Assembly (NCBI RefSeq): GCF_001676055.1
Contig: NZ_LZEX01000001.1
Location: forward strand, 372,001-436,000
Direction of reading: 5' to 3'
Source of the DNA: Morganella psychrotolerans
GTDB lineage: Bacteria; Pseudomonadota; Gammaproteobacteria; Enterobacterales; Enterobacteriaceae
Length of the DNA: 64,000 bases
In this document: positions 8,782-19,400 of the stretch, in pieces
Layout of the letters: each line of letters opens with the position of its first letter
Position numbering within the stretch: the first letter of the stretch is position 1
Translations under genes and position numbers: made by a program
The notes under the pieces: generated by a model
What the model was told of the DNA's origin: nothing
Database searches by the model: none
What the model saw: only the letters and a program-made list of their open reading frames with translations

Positions 8782-9858
8782 GCCGCTGTTCTCACTGATA
8801 ATCGGACCCGGCTGAGTTAACTGTCCGGGAGCAAAATCTGCCGGTTTCAGATTCAATGCTTTCACTTCAGCTTCTTCATCCATTTCTACCGGGGCAAAAT
8901 TAGTATTACTGCCCGATGCGGCCTCTTCCTGCTGATATTGTGCGTCACGGCTCACATCCACCGGCATTCCTGAACGACGGATAATCGCCTGTTCAACAAT
9001 GTCGCTGTTGGTATCCGGTGACTGTATAAAGCTTATCAGCCCCGCTGAGCGGGCAATCGGCATAGTCTGCGGATCGTCATTTTTATTTTTCGATAACGGC
9101 TGGTGAACTTCCACATAGCGCTTACCATCCGGTTCAATGGCATATTTTACCGGCTCATTGAGGATCTGCACACGGGTTCCTTTCGGAATGGTGTTAAACA
9201 GTGCTTTGATATCATCAGGCCGCAAACGGATACAGCCGGAGCTGACCCGCATGCCTATCCCGAAATCCGCATTGGTTCCGTGGATAAGATATTCACCCCG
9301 TCCGTGTGCCAGACGCAGTGCAAACAGCCCCATCGGGTTTTCCGGTCCGGCAGGTACAACACCGGGTAAGGTAATTCCCTGAGCAGCATAGGCTTTGCGG
9401 ATATTGACCGTCGGGGTCCAGGTCGGGTCTTTAATCAATTGCGATACGGATGTGGTCATAACCGGCGTATCACGCCCTAACTGACCAATCCCTATCGGAT
9501 AGACCTTCACTGTATTTGTTCCCTGCGGATAATAATACAGACGCAGTTCTGCCAGATTAATTACAATTCCCTGATGTGGTGTGTCCGGCAGGATAAGCTG
9601 TGACGGGATAATAAGCTCACTGCCGGCTTGCGGCAGATACGGATCGGTCCCCGGGTTGGCTTCCAGCATCGCTAATAACCCGATGCCATACTCTGCGGCA
9701 ATCGCTTCCAGTGAACGTCCGTCATCCGGCACGATATAGGTTGTGTTCTCACCGATGACCCGTCCCTTATTCGCAGGGAGTTCATATTCTGTTGCCTGAG
9801 CGGTTAACGCAGTAATGGTTAATAAAAGCCCGCCCATCAACGAGAGCATTCGTTTCAT
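8773..9858 (-). CDS. ldtE: L,D-transpeptidase LdtE (YnhG)
   Basis: Periplasmic YkuD-fold enzyme that forms 3-3 (mDAP-mDAP) crosslinks in peptidoglycan. An N-terminal signal peptide (cut probably after about residue 22, LTAQA) is followed by a LysM-like region (about 41-85) and the catalytic domain (about 97-240). Catalytic motif HGT at 193-195 and SSGCIRL at 206-212 with nucleophile Cys209. The 361 residues exceed E. coli LdtE (334), the extra being an acidic C-terminal tail after residue 290. Adjacent to lpp and the suf operon as in E. coli. The 3' end overlaps a 12-bp tandem repeat. Confidence 0.93.
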   Translation of the reverse strand: MKRMLSLMGGLLLTITALTAQATEYELPANKGRVIGENTTYIVPDDGRSLEAIAAEYGIGLLAMLEANPGTDPYLPQAGSELIIPSQLILPDTPHQGIVINLAELRLYYYPQGTNTVKVYPIGIGQLGRDTPVMTTSVSQLIKDPTWTPTVNIRKAYAAQGITLPGVVPAGPENPMGLFALRLAHGRGEYLIHGTNADFGIGMRVSSGCIRLRPDDIKALFNTIPKGTRVQILNEPVKYAIEPDGKRYVEVHQPLSKNKNDDPQTMPIARSAGLISFIQSPDTNSDIVEQAIIRRSGMPVDVSRDAQYQQEEAASGSNTNFAPVEMDEEAEVKALNLKPADFAPGQLTQPGPIISENSGEE

Positions 9859-9888
9859 ACCAGATCCTCAGCTGACGTTATAAAATAC

Positions 9889-9909
9889 GTGGCGGCTTTA
9901 AGCCGCCAC
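9889..9909 (-). terminator. suf operon terminator-like hairpin
   Basis: GTGGCGGC - TTTAA - GCCGCCAC perfect 8-bp stem about 50 bp after sufE; on the minus strand it is followed by GTATTTTA, a modest T-rich tail. Confidence 0.6.
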
Positions 9910-9959
9910 GACAACAAGTATTTATATTATTAGCAGAGTAAGAAAAAGGGAACGATGTT

Positions 9960-10379
9960 TTATCTCATTTGCTGCGTGTTTTGTAAGATTGTTCTGACCA
10001 TTGCATTCAAACCCTGAGTACGGGAGGGTGTCAGATGAACAGACAGGGCCAGCTGATTAAAAATATCCGCGATATCCAGCGCCCGGATTTCGTCCGGCAA
10101 TTTGCCCTGATATAAGGCGATAACCAGCGCCACCAGCCCTTTCACGATAGCTGCATCACTGTCTCCGGCGAACCAGACCCGCCCTTCATCATCCTGTTGC
10201 ATGGCTATCCATACCTGACTCTGACAGCCCGATATTTTATGCTGTGCTATCCGTTGAGTTTCTGTCAGTGCCGGTAATTTTTCACCCAGCTCAATCAGAT
10301 ACAGATAACGCTCTTCCCAGTCATGGCAGCGGGCAAAATTGCGCAGTAATTTTGCCTGATCCGGCAGATTAATCTTCAT
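9960..10379 (-). CDS. sufE: Cysteine desulfurase sulfur acceptor SufE
   Basis: Accepts persulfide sulfur from SufS and passes it to SufB for Fe-S cluster assembly under iron limitation or oxidative stress. The acceptor cysteine lies in GCQSQVW (Cys52 counting from the chosen start). ATG 10379 is preferred over ATG 10385 because the only ribosome site (AAGG, 10386-10389) abuts the latter and sits 6 nt from the former; this gives 139 residues against 138 in E. coli. It follows the sufS stop by about 12 bp, last gene of sufABCDSE. Confidence 0.94.
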   Translation of the reverse strand: MKINLPDQAKLLRNFARCHDWEERYLYLIELGEKLPALTETQRIAQHKISGCQSQVWIAMQQDDEGRVWFAGDSDAAIVKGLVALVIALYQGKLPDEIRALDIADIFNQLALSVHLTPSRTQGLNAMVRTILQNTQQMR

Positions 10380-10391
10380 GTCCATCCTTAC

Positions 10392-11630
10392 TTAACCCAG
10401 CAGTTTTGCAGTTCGTTGCAGTGCGCTTATCAGTATATCAATGTCCGCCTCTGTGGTGTAGAGCGCAAATGAGGCGCGGCACATAGCGCTGACACCATAG
10501 TGCGCCAGCAGCGGCTGTGCGCAGTGATGCCCGGTACGGACTGCCACGCCGTAGCGGTCAAGAAAAGCACCAACATCAAACGCATGATGAACACCGAGGT
10601 TAAACGCAATCACGCCTTCGCGCTGCGAATTACCGTACAGAATAATACCCGGAACGTCATTCATACGCGCAACCGCATATTGCATCAGTGCATGCTCATG
10701 TGCGGCAATCGCGTTCATACCAATACGGTTCAGATAATCAAGCGCGGCACCCAGCCCGATAATCCCCTGAATATTCGGGGTTCCGGCTTCAAAACGCCAG
10801 GGAACTCCCGCATAGGTAATGCCGTTGGTTAAACTGACTTCAGCAATCATCGCACCACCGCCTTCACGCGGCGGCATATCGTCCAGCAGGGATTTTCGTC
10901 CCCATAACACACCTGTTCCTGTCGGGCCATATAGTTTATGACCGGAAAAGGCGTAAAAATCGCAATCCAGCGCCTGTACATCGACCGGCAGGTGCATTGC
11001 ACCCTGTGCGCCGTCTACCAGCACTGCAAGTTCTCCGCCCGCGTTACGGCTCAGTTCACGCGCCTGTGCGATAATTTCCCGCACCGGGTTCACTGTGCCG
11101 AGCACATTAGACAGATGCGTAAAACTCAGCAAACGCGTCCGGTTATCAATAAGTTCCGGTAATTTACTGAGGATCAGCGTGCCGTCATCCGCCATCGGGA
11201 TAACGCGGATCTCAATTCCGGCGCTCTCTGCCAGCATATACCAGGGAACAATATTAGCGTGATGCTCCATTTCAGTAATAATGATATTGTCACCATCGTT
11301 ACAAAACGCCCGCCCGAAACTGTCTGCAACCAGATTGATTGCCTCCGTCGTGCCCTTAACGAAAATGATTTCTTCAGTCTGCGGCGCATTAATAAAGTCA
11401 GCTGCTTTTTTCCGCACCGCTTCTGTGGCAGCGGTCGCCTGCGCACTCAATGTGTGAATACCGCGGTGAACCGCGGCATAATGGTGAGCTGTAAAATCAC
11501 TGACCGCATCAATAACCTGCTGCGGTTTTTGTGCGCTGGCAGCGCTGTCGAGATAGACCAGCGGTTTATCATTCACAATAGCGGACAGAACCGGAAAATC
11601 TGCCCGCAACTGCTGTACCGGATAACTCAT
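10392..11630 (-). CDS. sufS: Cysteine desulfurase SufS
   Basis: PLP-dependent class V aminotransferase-fold enzyme that takes sulfur from cysteine, leaving alanine, as a persulfide on its active-site cysteine. PLP lysine in [10 protein letters not shown] (Lys232), catalytic Cys370 in [10 protein letters not shown]. 412 residues, E. coli 406. Its ATG overlaps the sufD stop codon (ATGA, 11627-11630), indicating translational coupling. Dimeric cytosolic enzyme activated by SufE. Confidence 0.96.
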   Translation of the reverse strand: MSYPVQQLRADFPVLSAIVNDKPLVYLDSAASAQKPQQVIDAVSDFTAHHYAAVHRGIHTLSAQATAATEAVRKKAADFINAPQTEEIIFVKGTTEAINLVADSFGRAFCNDGDNIIITEMEHHANIVPWYMLAESAGIEIRVIPMADDGTLILSKLPELIDNRTRLLSFTHLSNVLGTVNPVREIIAQARELSRNAGGELAVLVDGAQGAMHLPVDVQALDCDFYAFSGHKLYGPTGTGVLWGRKSLLDDMPPREGGGAMIAEVSLTNGITYAGVPWRFEAGTPNIQGIIGLGAALDYLNRIGMNAIAAHEHALMQYAVARMNDVPGIILYGNSQREGVIAFNLGVHHAFDVGAFLDRYGVAVRTGHHCAQPLLAHYGVSAMCRASFALYTTEADIDILISALQRTAKLLG

Positions 11631-12943
11631 GCCCGCTCCTTATCACCCTGATCAAGTGCTCCGCGAATGCGCGTCATCACCACATCATTAAGAACGCTGT
11701 CACTGATGCTGTCCGTCAGTTCTGCGGCAAACGCGAGGATAATCATCTGCTTCGCTTCTTTTTCCGGGATCCCGCGCGCGCGCAGATAAAAAAGCTGCTC
11801 TTCATCAATCCGCCCGATGGTCGCGCCATGGCTGCACTTCACATCATCAGCATAGATTTCCAGCTGTGGCTTGGTATCCACTTCCGCTTTTTTGCCCAGT
11901 AACAGATTGTTGTTGGTCATCTGTCCGTCTGTCTTCAGCGCGTGCGGGGCAACTTTAATCATGCCGTTGAATACGGCTTTGCTGTTATCCATCACAATAA
12001 CTTTATGGCGCTGACGGCTTTCACAATAACCTTTGTTATGCTCCAGATATGTCCGCGTATCGGCAACCTCACCATTTTTCGGCAGTACCAGGCTGTTCAT
12101 GGAAAGCATCACGCCTTCACCGTTAAGCTGTGTGCTGGTGTGATGGCGGGTCAGTTTGCCGCCGAGCAGAAAACTGGTGCTTTCCACCCGGGCATTGGCA
12201 TCAATCACTAAATCATTGTGAGCGAAATGATAAGCCTGTGCATTTTCAAAACCCAGTTTCAGATGGCGAAAATCACTGTTTTCACCAATCGCTGCGGTCA
12301 GTCGTGTACCGGTAAAATGTGCGGATGTGCTGTCAGAACTGATAAAATGTTCAATCACCGAGGCGGCTGCATTTGCCCCTATCTCAAGATGATAACGGCT
12401 GTGATTCATATTCAGCGCATCATTACCGGCAATTGAAATATTCACGATATACAGTGGTTTTTCTGCCTGTACACCCGGTTTCACACGGATAATCAACGGG
12501 CTTTGCGCGAGGCTTTCCGTCAGGTGCAGGAAGATCTCGCCGTTCACTGCCGCCGGAAACTCACGTCTGTCATCAGCAATGCGCAGTTCATAAGCACCAA
12601 AATCGGTATCACTCCACTGTGGCGCAAACACACCGTCCACCAGCACCACGCGGTAAGCATCGAGTGTTGTCATCACGCCCGCAGGCAGTGCATCAATTGT
12701 ACCGGTCCGTTGCTGATACTCAGCCGCAAGCAGATTATCCAGTGATGTATAATGCCAGTCTTCCTGACGAAACGCCGGAAAGCCGGTTTTTTGTGCCAGT
12801 TGCCAGTGATGCCGGGCATTGTCAGAGAGCGGGCTTTGGCGTTGTGCAATCAGCGCGTCAATCTGTGCCATTGCCGCTGCATTGCGCTCACTGACCTGAC
12901 TGCGTTTCAGCGCGCGTTCACTGTTGGTCAATAAGCCAGCCAT
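11627..12943 (-). CDS. sufD: Fe-S assembly scaffold subunit SufD
   Basis: Partner of SufB and SufC in the SufBC2D scaffold. The start is ATG 12943 ([16 protein letters not shown]), inside the end of sufC: the two genes overlap by 26 bp, the same arrangement as in E. coli, where sufD also starts MAGL. An apparent longer frame from 13021 has no family support. 438 residues; right-handed beta-helix domain in the middle and conserved C-terminal segment [24 protein letters not shown] (written in part: [17 protein letters not shown]). Confidence 0.94.
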   Translation of the reverse strand: MAGLLTNSERALKRSQVSERNAAAMAQIDALIAQRQSPLSDNARHHWQLAQKTGFPAFRQEDWHYTSLDNLLAAEYQQRTGTIDALPAGVMTTLDAYRVVLVDGVFAPQWSDTDFGAYELRIADDRREFPAAVNGEIFLHLTESLAQSPLIIRVKPGVQAEKPLYIVNISIAGNDALNMNHSRYHLEIGANAAASVIEHFISSDSTSAHFTGTRLTAAIGENSDFRHLKLGFENAQAYHFAHNDLVIDANARVESTSFLLGGKLTRHHTSTQLNGEGVMLSMNSLVLPKNGEVADTRTYLEHNKGYCESRQRHKVIVMDNSKAVFNGMIKVAPHALKTDGQMTNNNLLLGKKAEVDTKPQLEIYADDVKCSHGATIGRIDEEQLFYLRARGIPEKEAKQMIILAFAAELTDSISDSVLNDVVMTRIRGALDQGDKERA

Positions 12944-13664
12944 ATCCCTGTTCCTCCAGTTTTTTAGCCAGTGAGAAATCACCGGATTTGATAATTTTGC
13001 CCTGATACAGCACATGAACAAAATCCGGTTTCACATAATCGAGGATGCGCTGATAGTGCGTGACAATAATAAAAGCGCGCTCCGGGCTGCGCAGTTGGTT
13101 CACACCATTTGCCACGGTTTTCAGGGCATCAATATCCAGCCCGGAATCGGTTTCATCCAGGATGCACAGTGACGGCTCAAGCGCTGCCATTTGCAGGATA
13201 TCATTACGCTTTTTCTCACCGCCGGAGAACCCGACATTCACCGCGCGCGTCAGCAGATCCTGCGGCATATTGAGCAGCTCAATTTTATCTTCAATAAAAT
13301 CAGCAAAATCAAACCGATCTAACTCAGGTTGGCTACGGTACTTGCGCACCGCATTCACTGCGGTTTGCAGGAAGAACTGATTGCTGACACCGGGAATTTC
13401 CACCGGATACTGAAACGCCAGGAAAATCCCCTCACCGGCGCGATCTTCCGGTGCCAGCTCCAGCAGGTCTTTACCTTTAAAACTGACGGTGCCACCATCG
13501 ATTTCGTAATCTTCCCGTCCCGCCAGAGTTGCGGATAAGGTACTTTTTCCGGAGCCGTTCGGTCCCATAATGGCGTGAATTTCACCCGGTTTCACCTCAA
13601 GGGATAAGCCTTTGAGGATCTCGTTACCTTCCACGCTGACATGCAAATCTTTTACACTTAACAT
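12918..13664 (-). CDS. sufC: Fe-S assembly ATPase SufC
   Basis: ABC-type ATPase of the SufBC2D complex, powering cluster assembly; soluble, no membrane partner. Walker A GPNGSGKS (34-41), ABC signature FSGGE (146-150) and Walker B LCILDE (166-171) are intact. 248 residues as in E. coli. Overlaps sufD by 26 bp and lies 52 bp from sufB. Confidence 0.97.
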   Translation of the reverse strand: MLSVKDLHVSVEGNEILKGLSLEVKPGEIHAIMGPNGSGKSTLSATLAGREDYEIDGGTVSFKGKDLLELAPEDRAGEGIFLAFQYPVEIPGVSNQFFLQTAVNAVRKYRSQPELDRFDFADFIEDKIELLNMPQDLLTRAVNVGFSGGEKKRNDILQMAALEPSLCILDETDSGLDIDALKTVANGVNQLRSPERAFIIVTHYQRILDYVKPDFVHVLYQGKIIKSGDFSLAKKLEEQGYGWLIDQQ

Positions 13665-13716
13665 AATGTACTACTCCGTCCCGCCGGTTAGTCCGCGGGC
13701 GCTGATTCTGATGTAA

Positions 13717-15201
13717 TTAACCCACGCTGTGCTCAAGGCTTATCGCCAGCAGCTTCTGTGCTTCCACGGCAAATTCCAGTGGTAATTCAGAGAACACGTC
13801 TTTACAAAAACCATTCACAATCATAGAGATCGCATCATCTTCGCTGATCCCGCGCTGCAGGCAATAAAACAGCTGATCTTCACCAATACGCGAGGTGGTC
13901 GCTTCATGCTCCAGATGCGCACTGTTATTCATCACTTCCACATACGGGAAGGTATGAGCGCCGCATTCTGTGCCGATCAGCATGGAATCACACTGGGTAA
14001 AGTTACGGGCGTTTTCCGCACCCGGCAGTATTTTTACCAGCCCGCGATAGCTGTTCTGGCTTTTCCCGGCAGAAATCCCTTTTGAAATGATGGTGGATTT
14101 GGTATTTCGCCCGATATGGATCATTTTCGTCCCGGTATCGGCCTGCTGCGAACCATTGGTCAGGGCAACAGAGAAAAATTCACCGACAGAATTGTCCCCT
14201 TTGAGAATAACACTCGGGTATTTCCAGGTGATGGCCGAGCCGGTTTCTGATTGTGTCCAGGACATCCGTGAGTTTTCACCCTCACACAGTGCCCGTTTGG
14301 TCACAAAATTGAGGATCCCGCCCTGTGTCTCGCCACCGGCAAACCAGTTCTGGACAGTGGAGTATTTCACTTCCGCATCTTTGAGGATAATCACTTCAAC
14401 AACTGCCGCATGCAGTTGATAAGTATCCCGTACCGGTGCTGAACAACCTTCGATATAACTGACGTAACTGCCTTCATCGGCAATCAGGATCGTCCGCTCA
14501 AACTGACCGGTTTTCGCCGCGTTAATGCGAAAATAGGTGGACAGTTCCATCGGGCAGCGCACGCCTTTCGGGATATAGACAAAAGTACCGTCAGAGGCAA
14601 CTGCGGCATTCAGTGCGGCAAAAAAATTATCATGGCTTGATACCACACTGCCGAGGTATTTCTGTACCAGCTCCGGATAATCATGAATCGCTTCCCCGAA
14701 TGAGCAGAAGATAACCCCGTGCTGTTTCAGTTCATCACGATAGGTTGTTGATACTGAAACGGAATCAAAAATAGCATCTACCGCAACCGCCTGTCCCTCA
14801 CGAACCGGAACCCCCAGTTTTTCAAAGGCATCTTCCACTTCACTGGTCAGGAAACTGCCCGCCGGGCTTTGGGTTGCTCCCGGCTGAGAGCCGCAGTTAT
14901 CATCACAGGCACCACAGGATGGCGCGGAGTAATAGCTGTAATCCTGATAATCAAGGTAAGGATAATTGGCTTTCAGCCAGTGCGGCTCTTCCATGCCCAG
15001 CCAGTGCTCAAAGGCTTCCAGGCGGAAATTCAGCATCCACTCCGGTTCATTTCGTTTGGCAGAAATAGCACGGATAACGTTTTCGTTTATTCCTTTCGCC
15101 AATTCATCGGTGGCGACGTTGGTAAAGAAGCCCTCTTTATAGCGCCCGTCATTCAGCCAGGTCTGAACTTCTTCACCCATTTCCGGATTGCTCTGAGACA
15201 T
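13717..15201 (-). CDS. sufB: Fe-S assembly scaffold subunit SufB
   Basis: Main scaffold protein on which nascent clusters are built with SufC and SufD; receives sulfur from SufE. 494 residues (E. coli 495). Hallmarks: N-terminal [10 protein letters not shown] cysteine cluster, the core [27 protein letters not shown], and the C-terminal [10 protein letters not shown] and [18 protein letters not shown] stretches that contain the conserved cysteine and glutamate. First large gene after sufA (15-bp gap). Confidence 0.97.
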   Translation of the reverse strand: MSQSNPEMGEEVQTWLNDGRYKEGFFTNVATDELAKGINENVIRAISAKRNEPEWMLNFRLEAFEHWLGMEEPHWLKANYPYLDYQDYSYYSAPSCGACDDNCGSQPGATQSPAGSFLTSEVEDAFEKLGVPVREGQAVAVDAIFDSVSVSTTYRDELKQHGVIFCSFGEAIHDYPELVQKYLGSVVSSHDNFFAALNAAVASDGTFVYIPKGVRCPMELSTYFRINAAKTGQFERTILIADEGSYVSYIEGCSAPVRDTYQLHAAVVEVIILKDAEVKYSTVQNWFAGGETQGGILNFVTKRALCEGENSRMSWTQSETGSAITWKYPSVILKGDNSVGEFFSVALTNGSQQADTGTKMIHIGRNTKSTIISKGISAGKSQNSYRGLVKILPGAENARNFTQCDSMLIGTECGAHTFPYVEVMNNSAHLEHEATTSRIGEDQLFYCLQRGISEDDAISMIVNGFCKDVFSELPLEFAVEAQKLLAISLEHSVG

Positions 15202-15216
15202 AATATGGCTTCGCTC

Positions 15217-15597
15217 TTAAACCCCGAAGCTCTCACCACACCCGCAGGCATGTTGTGCTTTCGGATTATTAAATTTAAATATCTGATTCAGTCCTTCGCG
15301 GACAAAATCCACTTCTGTGCCGTCAATAAACGGCATCGCTTTGCGCGGAACATACAGGCGGGCGCCATCGCGTTCAAACAGCATATCCCCCGCATCCGCC
15401 TGATTAATCATGTCAAAAACATAACCAAACCCGGCACACCCGGATTGTTTGACACCCAGGCAAAGCCCGATGCTGTCCGGCGTGTTATTCATCAGTGTCA
15501 CAATCTGTTTTGCGGCGGCCGCCGTCAGTGTGACGCCTGTCCAGTCATTGTCATTCAGTGAAAATGTTTCCACCGGGTTTGCAGTATTTGTTGTCAT
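15217..15597 (-). CDS. sufA: A-type Fe-S carrier SufA
   Basis: Carries [2Fe-2S]/[4Fe-4S] clusters from SufBC2D to target proteins. The three ligand cysteines are in QSGCAGFGY (Cys54) and ACGCGESF (Cys118, Cys120). Three ATGs compete (15609, 15600, 15597); GAGG at 15603-15606 gives best spacing to 15597 (126 residues; E. coli 122). First gene of the operon; the leader just upstream forms a TTTACGG/CCGTAAA hairpin immediately before the ribosome site, which may affect translation. Confidence 0.94.
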   Translation of the reverse strand: MTTNTANPVETFSLNDNDWTGVTLTAAAAKQIVTLMNNTPDSIGLCLGVKQSGCAGFGYVFDMINQADAGDMLFERDGARLYVPRKAMPFIDGTEVDFVREGLNQIFKFNNPKAQHACGCGESFGV

Positions 15598-16002
15598 CAT
15601 TGACCTCATAAAATTTACGGCTTTCGCCGACGGTAGCTCTCCGTAAACACTATGTTAACGATAATGTTTCCCACTTCAACCACTTGCTTTGAAAGGGCAT
15701 TCCGATATCAGTATAAATAATAGACAAAACAGCGTGAATGCGCGTATCATTTTCGTGTGGGAAGTGAATTAAGCTGTTGTTATAAAGATTAAAACTATTT
15801 TTATTGCACGTGTATTTTATAGTACCGAATAGTACAGTATCTATCGCACAAAAGGATCATTATAAATGCAGCTTTAAAGACGGGAACCGGTATTTCATCA
15901 TTTCTGAAAAAAATAAGAAATACCGGCTGAATATCGGATGTATACCCAACGTCATTCAAGCTGTAGCCAACGAACCTGCGGTTTGAATGAATAAGGGTAA
16001 TG
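15598..16002 (-). promoter_or_regulatory. suf operon control region with IscR-like site
   Basis: A gap of about 400 bp. At 15678-15701 the stretch CCACTTGCTTTGAAAGGG agrees with the type 2 IscR consensus at most conserved positions (CC...TTTG...GG), about 80 bp before sufA, where IscR activates suf in E. coli. A candidate promoter on the minus strand is TTGAAG then TAACAT (spacer 16) just downstream. The distal part holds a palindromic repeat (separate entry). No OxyR or Fur site could be recognised with confidence. Confidence 0.5.
15943..15999. repeat. 57-bp imperfect palindromic element
   Basis: Begins TACCCAACGTCATTCAA and ends TTGAATGAATAAGGGTA, so terminal TACCC/GGGTA and internal CATTCAA/TTGAATG arms pair. 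The element abuts the 3' end of menI and has the form of the small dispersed palindromes known in Yersinia, Photorhabdus and relatives. Confidence 0.6.
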
Positions 16003-16428
16003 TTATTTTTTTGATCCATGCAGGATAGCCGTGGTCAGGCGAGATATACAGCACAGCTTTTGCTGTTCATCATAGATTTCTATCGACCAGACCTGCTGGT
16101 TACGCCCCAGGTGTATCGCTTTACAGTGACCGGTAACCCGCCCTCCGCGAACCGCCCGCACATGATTGGCGTTAATTTCCACGCCTACCACGGTTTCATC
16201 TCCTTCACTGCACAGATAACCGGCCACTGAGCCGAGACTTTCTGCCAGCACCACAGATGCACCGCCGTGCAATAATCCGTGCGGCTGCTTTGTCCGTTCG
16301 TCAACCGGCATTGTGCCGATCAGCTGTTCCGGCTCCAGCGCGGTAAATTCAATCCCCAGATGACTGAGCATATTTCCCTGCGCAATCTGATTCAGCTCTG
16401 CCAGTGTGGTGGCGCGTTTCCATATCAT
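16003..16428 (-). CDS. menI: 1,4-dihydroxy-2-naphthoyl-CoA thioesterase MenI (YdiI)
   Basis: Hotdog-fold thioesterase that hydrolyses DHNA-CoA in menaquinone synthesis; also acts on other aryl-CoA esters. The family active-site stretch GLLHGGASVVLAESLGS spans 51-67, with catalytic Glu63 and His54 as in E. coli. 141 residues, slightly longer at the C-terminus (HGSKK) than E. coli (136). It is 47 bp downstream of ydiJ on the same strand, so probably cotranscribed. Confidence 0.92.
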   Translation of the reverse strand: MIWKRATTLAELNQIAQGNMLSHLGIEFTALEPEQLIGTMPVDERTKQPHGLLHGGASVVLAESLGSVAGYLCSEGDETVVGVEINANHVRAVRGGRVTGHCKAIHLGRNQQVWSIEIYDEQQKLCCISRLTTAILHGSKK

Positions 16429-16475
16429 AGAACTCTCCCGGGTTATCGTGTTTGTCCGGTTTCAGGATATCAGTT

Positions 16476-19400
16476 TCAGGGCACCAGTGTCAGCAGCGCC
16501 TGCAACGGGTGCAGCATTACTTTACCTTCCATCCGCTTAACCTGACTGCGACAGGAGTACCCGGTGGTCAGGCAGCGCTCTGATACCAATGTCTGATACG
16601 GCTGCGCCCAGGAGAGCTGATAAATCCCTTTTGAGCGTTCCAGGTTCGGCATTTCATGTCCGTAAGTTCCCGCCATACCGCAACAGCCGACACTGACCGG
16701 TTGCAGCGATGCGCCGAAACGGCTGAAAATGGCCTTCCACGCATTGACGCTGTCCGGCAATGCGGTCGATTCAGTACAATGACTGAATAAATACCAGGGA
16801 CGGTTATCTGTTGGTGCCGCTATTTCAGGGAGCAGATCTGCATATTCAGTCAGCCACTCATGCACCAGCATCACGCGGAACAACTGCTTATCAGGGGACA
16901 ATACCGTTTTATATTCATCGCGGTAGCACAGCACCAGCGCAGGATCAACGCCCACCATCGGGCAGCCGAGGCGCGCCACGCGATTGAGAAAATCAGCGGT
17001 CCGGGTTGCGGTACGGGCAAAACGGGCAAGAAAACCTTTAATATGTTGCGCTTTACCGTTCGGGCTGAACGGCAGCAGTACCGGATGAAAACCGAGTTTT
17101 TCTGTCAGTGCGGCAAAGTCAGCCACCACTTTGGCATCAAAATAACTGGTAAAAGGATCTTGTACAATAAAGAGATAACGCCCCGCCTGCCGCTCACTTT
17201 CACTCATGCCTTCCAGCATTTCGAGAGTGACGGATGTGGCTTTGCTGCCCGCAAGCTGCTGCTTCAGTGACGGCGCAGACAGCAGCGGCAGGTCTGTCAT
17301 ACCGACTGTTTTTTCACTGAGTGTCTGCACCCAGGCTTGTTTCAGGAAAAAATTAAATACGCGGGGTGCTTTCGCCATCAGCGGCGCACCACTTTCAACA
17401 TTGGCGACCAGATGGTCGCGCAGCGGACGCAGATAGCGCCCGTGATACAGCGCCAGGAAGCGGGCACGGAATTCCGGCACATCAATTTTGATCGGGCATT
17501 GTGTTGAACAGGCTTTGCAGGCCAGACAACCGGACATGGACTCTTTCACTTCATGAGAAAAATCATATTCTCCCCGCGATGCCCGCCAGGTATGCCGGGT
17601 TTTTCCGATCAGCCCGCGCAGAGAGACACGGCTGTGCGGGACAGATTCAGCTAACAGTGCCGGGTCCGTTCCCTGCTCTGCCAACAGGCGCAGCCACTCT
17701 CTCACCAGTGCCGCTCTGCCTTTCGGGGAGTGAAAACGGGACTGCGTTATTTTCATGGACGGACACATCGGGCTTTTTACATCAAAATTAAAACATAGTC
17801 CGTTGCCGTTGCAATTTAGTGCCCCGGCAAATGCATTTCGCACATTTATTGGTATGGCTCTGTCATAAGTGCCGCGTTTTACCGCATCCACCTGCACCAA
17901 CGGTGCATCACTGTCTGATGGCGTACAAATTTTGCCGGGATTGAGCCGGTTTTCCGGGTCAAATGCGCCTTTTATCCGGCGTAGCTCGCGATAAAGTGTG
18001 TCGCCGAAAAACGCCTCACCATATTGTGCGCGAAATCCTCTGCCGTGCTCTCCCCACAGCAATCCGCCATATTTTGCTGTCAGTCCCACAATCTCATCGG
18101 AAATCTGTTTCATCAGCACTTCCTGCTCCGGCGAGCACATATCCAGTGCCGGGCGGACATGCAACACACCGGCATCCACATGCCCGAACATACCGTATTC
18201 AAGATGATGACTGTCCAGCAAGGCGCGAAATTCAGTAATATAGTCAGCCAGATGCTCCGGCGGCACACAGGTGTCTTCCGCAAACGGGATCGGTTTTGCT
18301 GCCCCTTTACTGTTACCCAGTAATCCCACCGCTTTTTTACGCATTGCATAAATACGCTCTATGCCGGTCAGATCCTGACAGACCTGATAGCCAATCACAC
18401 CCGCTTCATTATTTGCCATCAACCGGTCAAGGCGCTCACAAAGGTCGGCAACCTGACCGTCAATAAGCGCCTGGTCATCGCCGCAAAATTCAACGATGTT
18501 CAGCCCGAGCATGATTTTATCCGGAACATCCGTGACCAGTTCACTGACGGAATGCCAGATAATATCTTCCCGCGCCAGGTTCAGCACTTTTGAGTCAACA
18601 GTTTCCACAGAGAGTGCCTGCGCCGCCACCATAAACGGGGCATTGCGCAGTGCAGAGTCAAAAGCATCATATTTAACATTCACCAGGCGGCGCACCGCAG
18701 GCAATGGCGTGATATTCAGTTTTGCTTCCGCGATAACCGCCAGTGTTCCTTCCGAGCCGGTCAGGATGCGGGTTAAATCAAAGGTCTGTAAATCATCACT
18801 GAAGACATGGCGCAGATCATACCCGGTAAGAAAACGGTTCAGTTTCGGGAAGTTATCCAGAATTAACTGCCGGTTTGCTTCACAACTGTCCAGTGTGGTG
18901 CGGTACAACTGCCCGGTCACACTGTCCTCTTCTGCATACGCCCGCGCCACACTGACCGGGATCGGTTGCGTATCCAGCAATTCGCCGTTGATCAGTACCG
19001 AACGCAGCCCCAGCACATGATTGGATGTTTTCCCGTACACCAGCGAGCCCTGCCCGGACGCATCTGTATTAATCATGCCGCCGAGTGTGGCGCGGTTTGA
19101 TGTGGAAAGCTCCGGGGCAAAAAAGTAACCGTACGGCTTCAGATACGCATTCAGCTGATCTTTAATCACCCCGGCTTCGACGCGCACCCAACCCTGCTCC
19201 GGGTTAATTTCAAGGATACGGTTCATATAGCGGGATAAATCAATCACCACACCGCTGTTCAGCGACTGACCATTGGTGCCGGTTCCGCCGCCGCGCGGGG
19301 TAAACTGAACCGAGCGGAATTCATCCCCTGAGGCAATACGCATGATTAAAATCACATCCGCCACCGAGCGCGGAAACACAATCGCCTGCGGCAGAAGCTG

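Noticed and set aside
12944-13021. Longer N-terminus for sufD
   Set aside because: The extension is the shadow of the sufC coding frame; MAGL at 12943 is the conserved SufD start and the 26-bp overlap is conserved in E. coli.
14869-15561. 230-codon plus-strand frame across the sufB/sufA boundary
   Set aside because: Antisense of two well-conserved suf genes and spans their junction; no ribosome site.
15801-16019. Small minus-strand frame of 72 codons between menI and sufA
   Set aside because: Most of its 5' half lies in AT-rich intergenic DNA and its 3' part in the palindromic repeat; no ribosome site or homologue.
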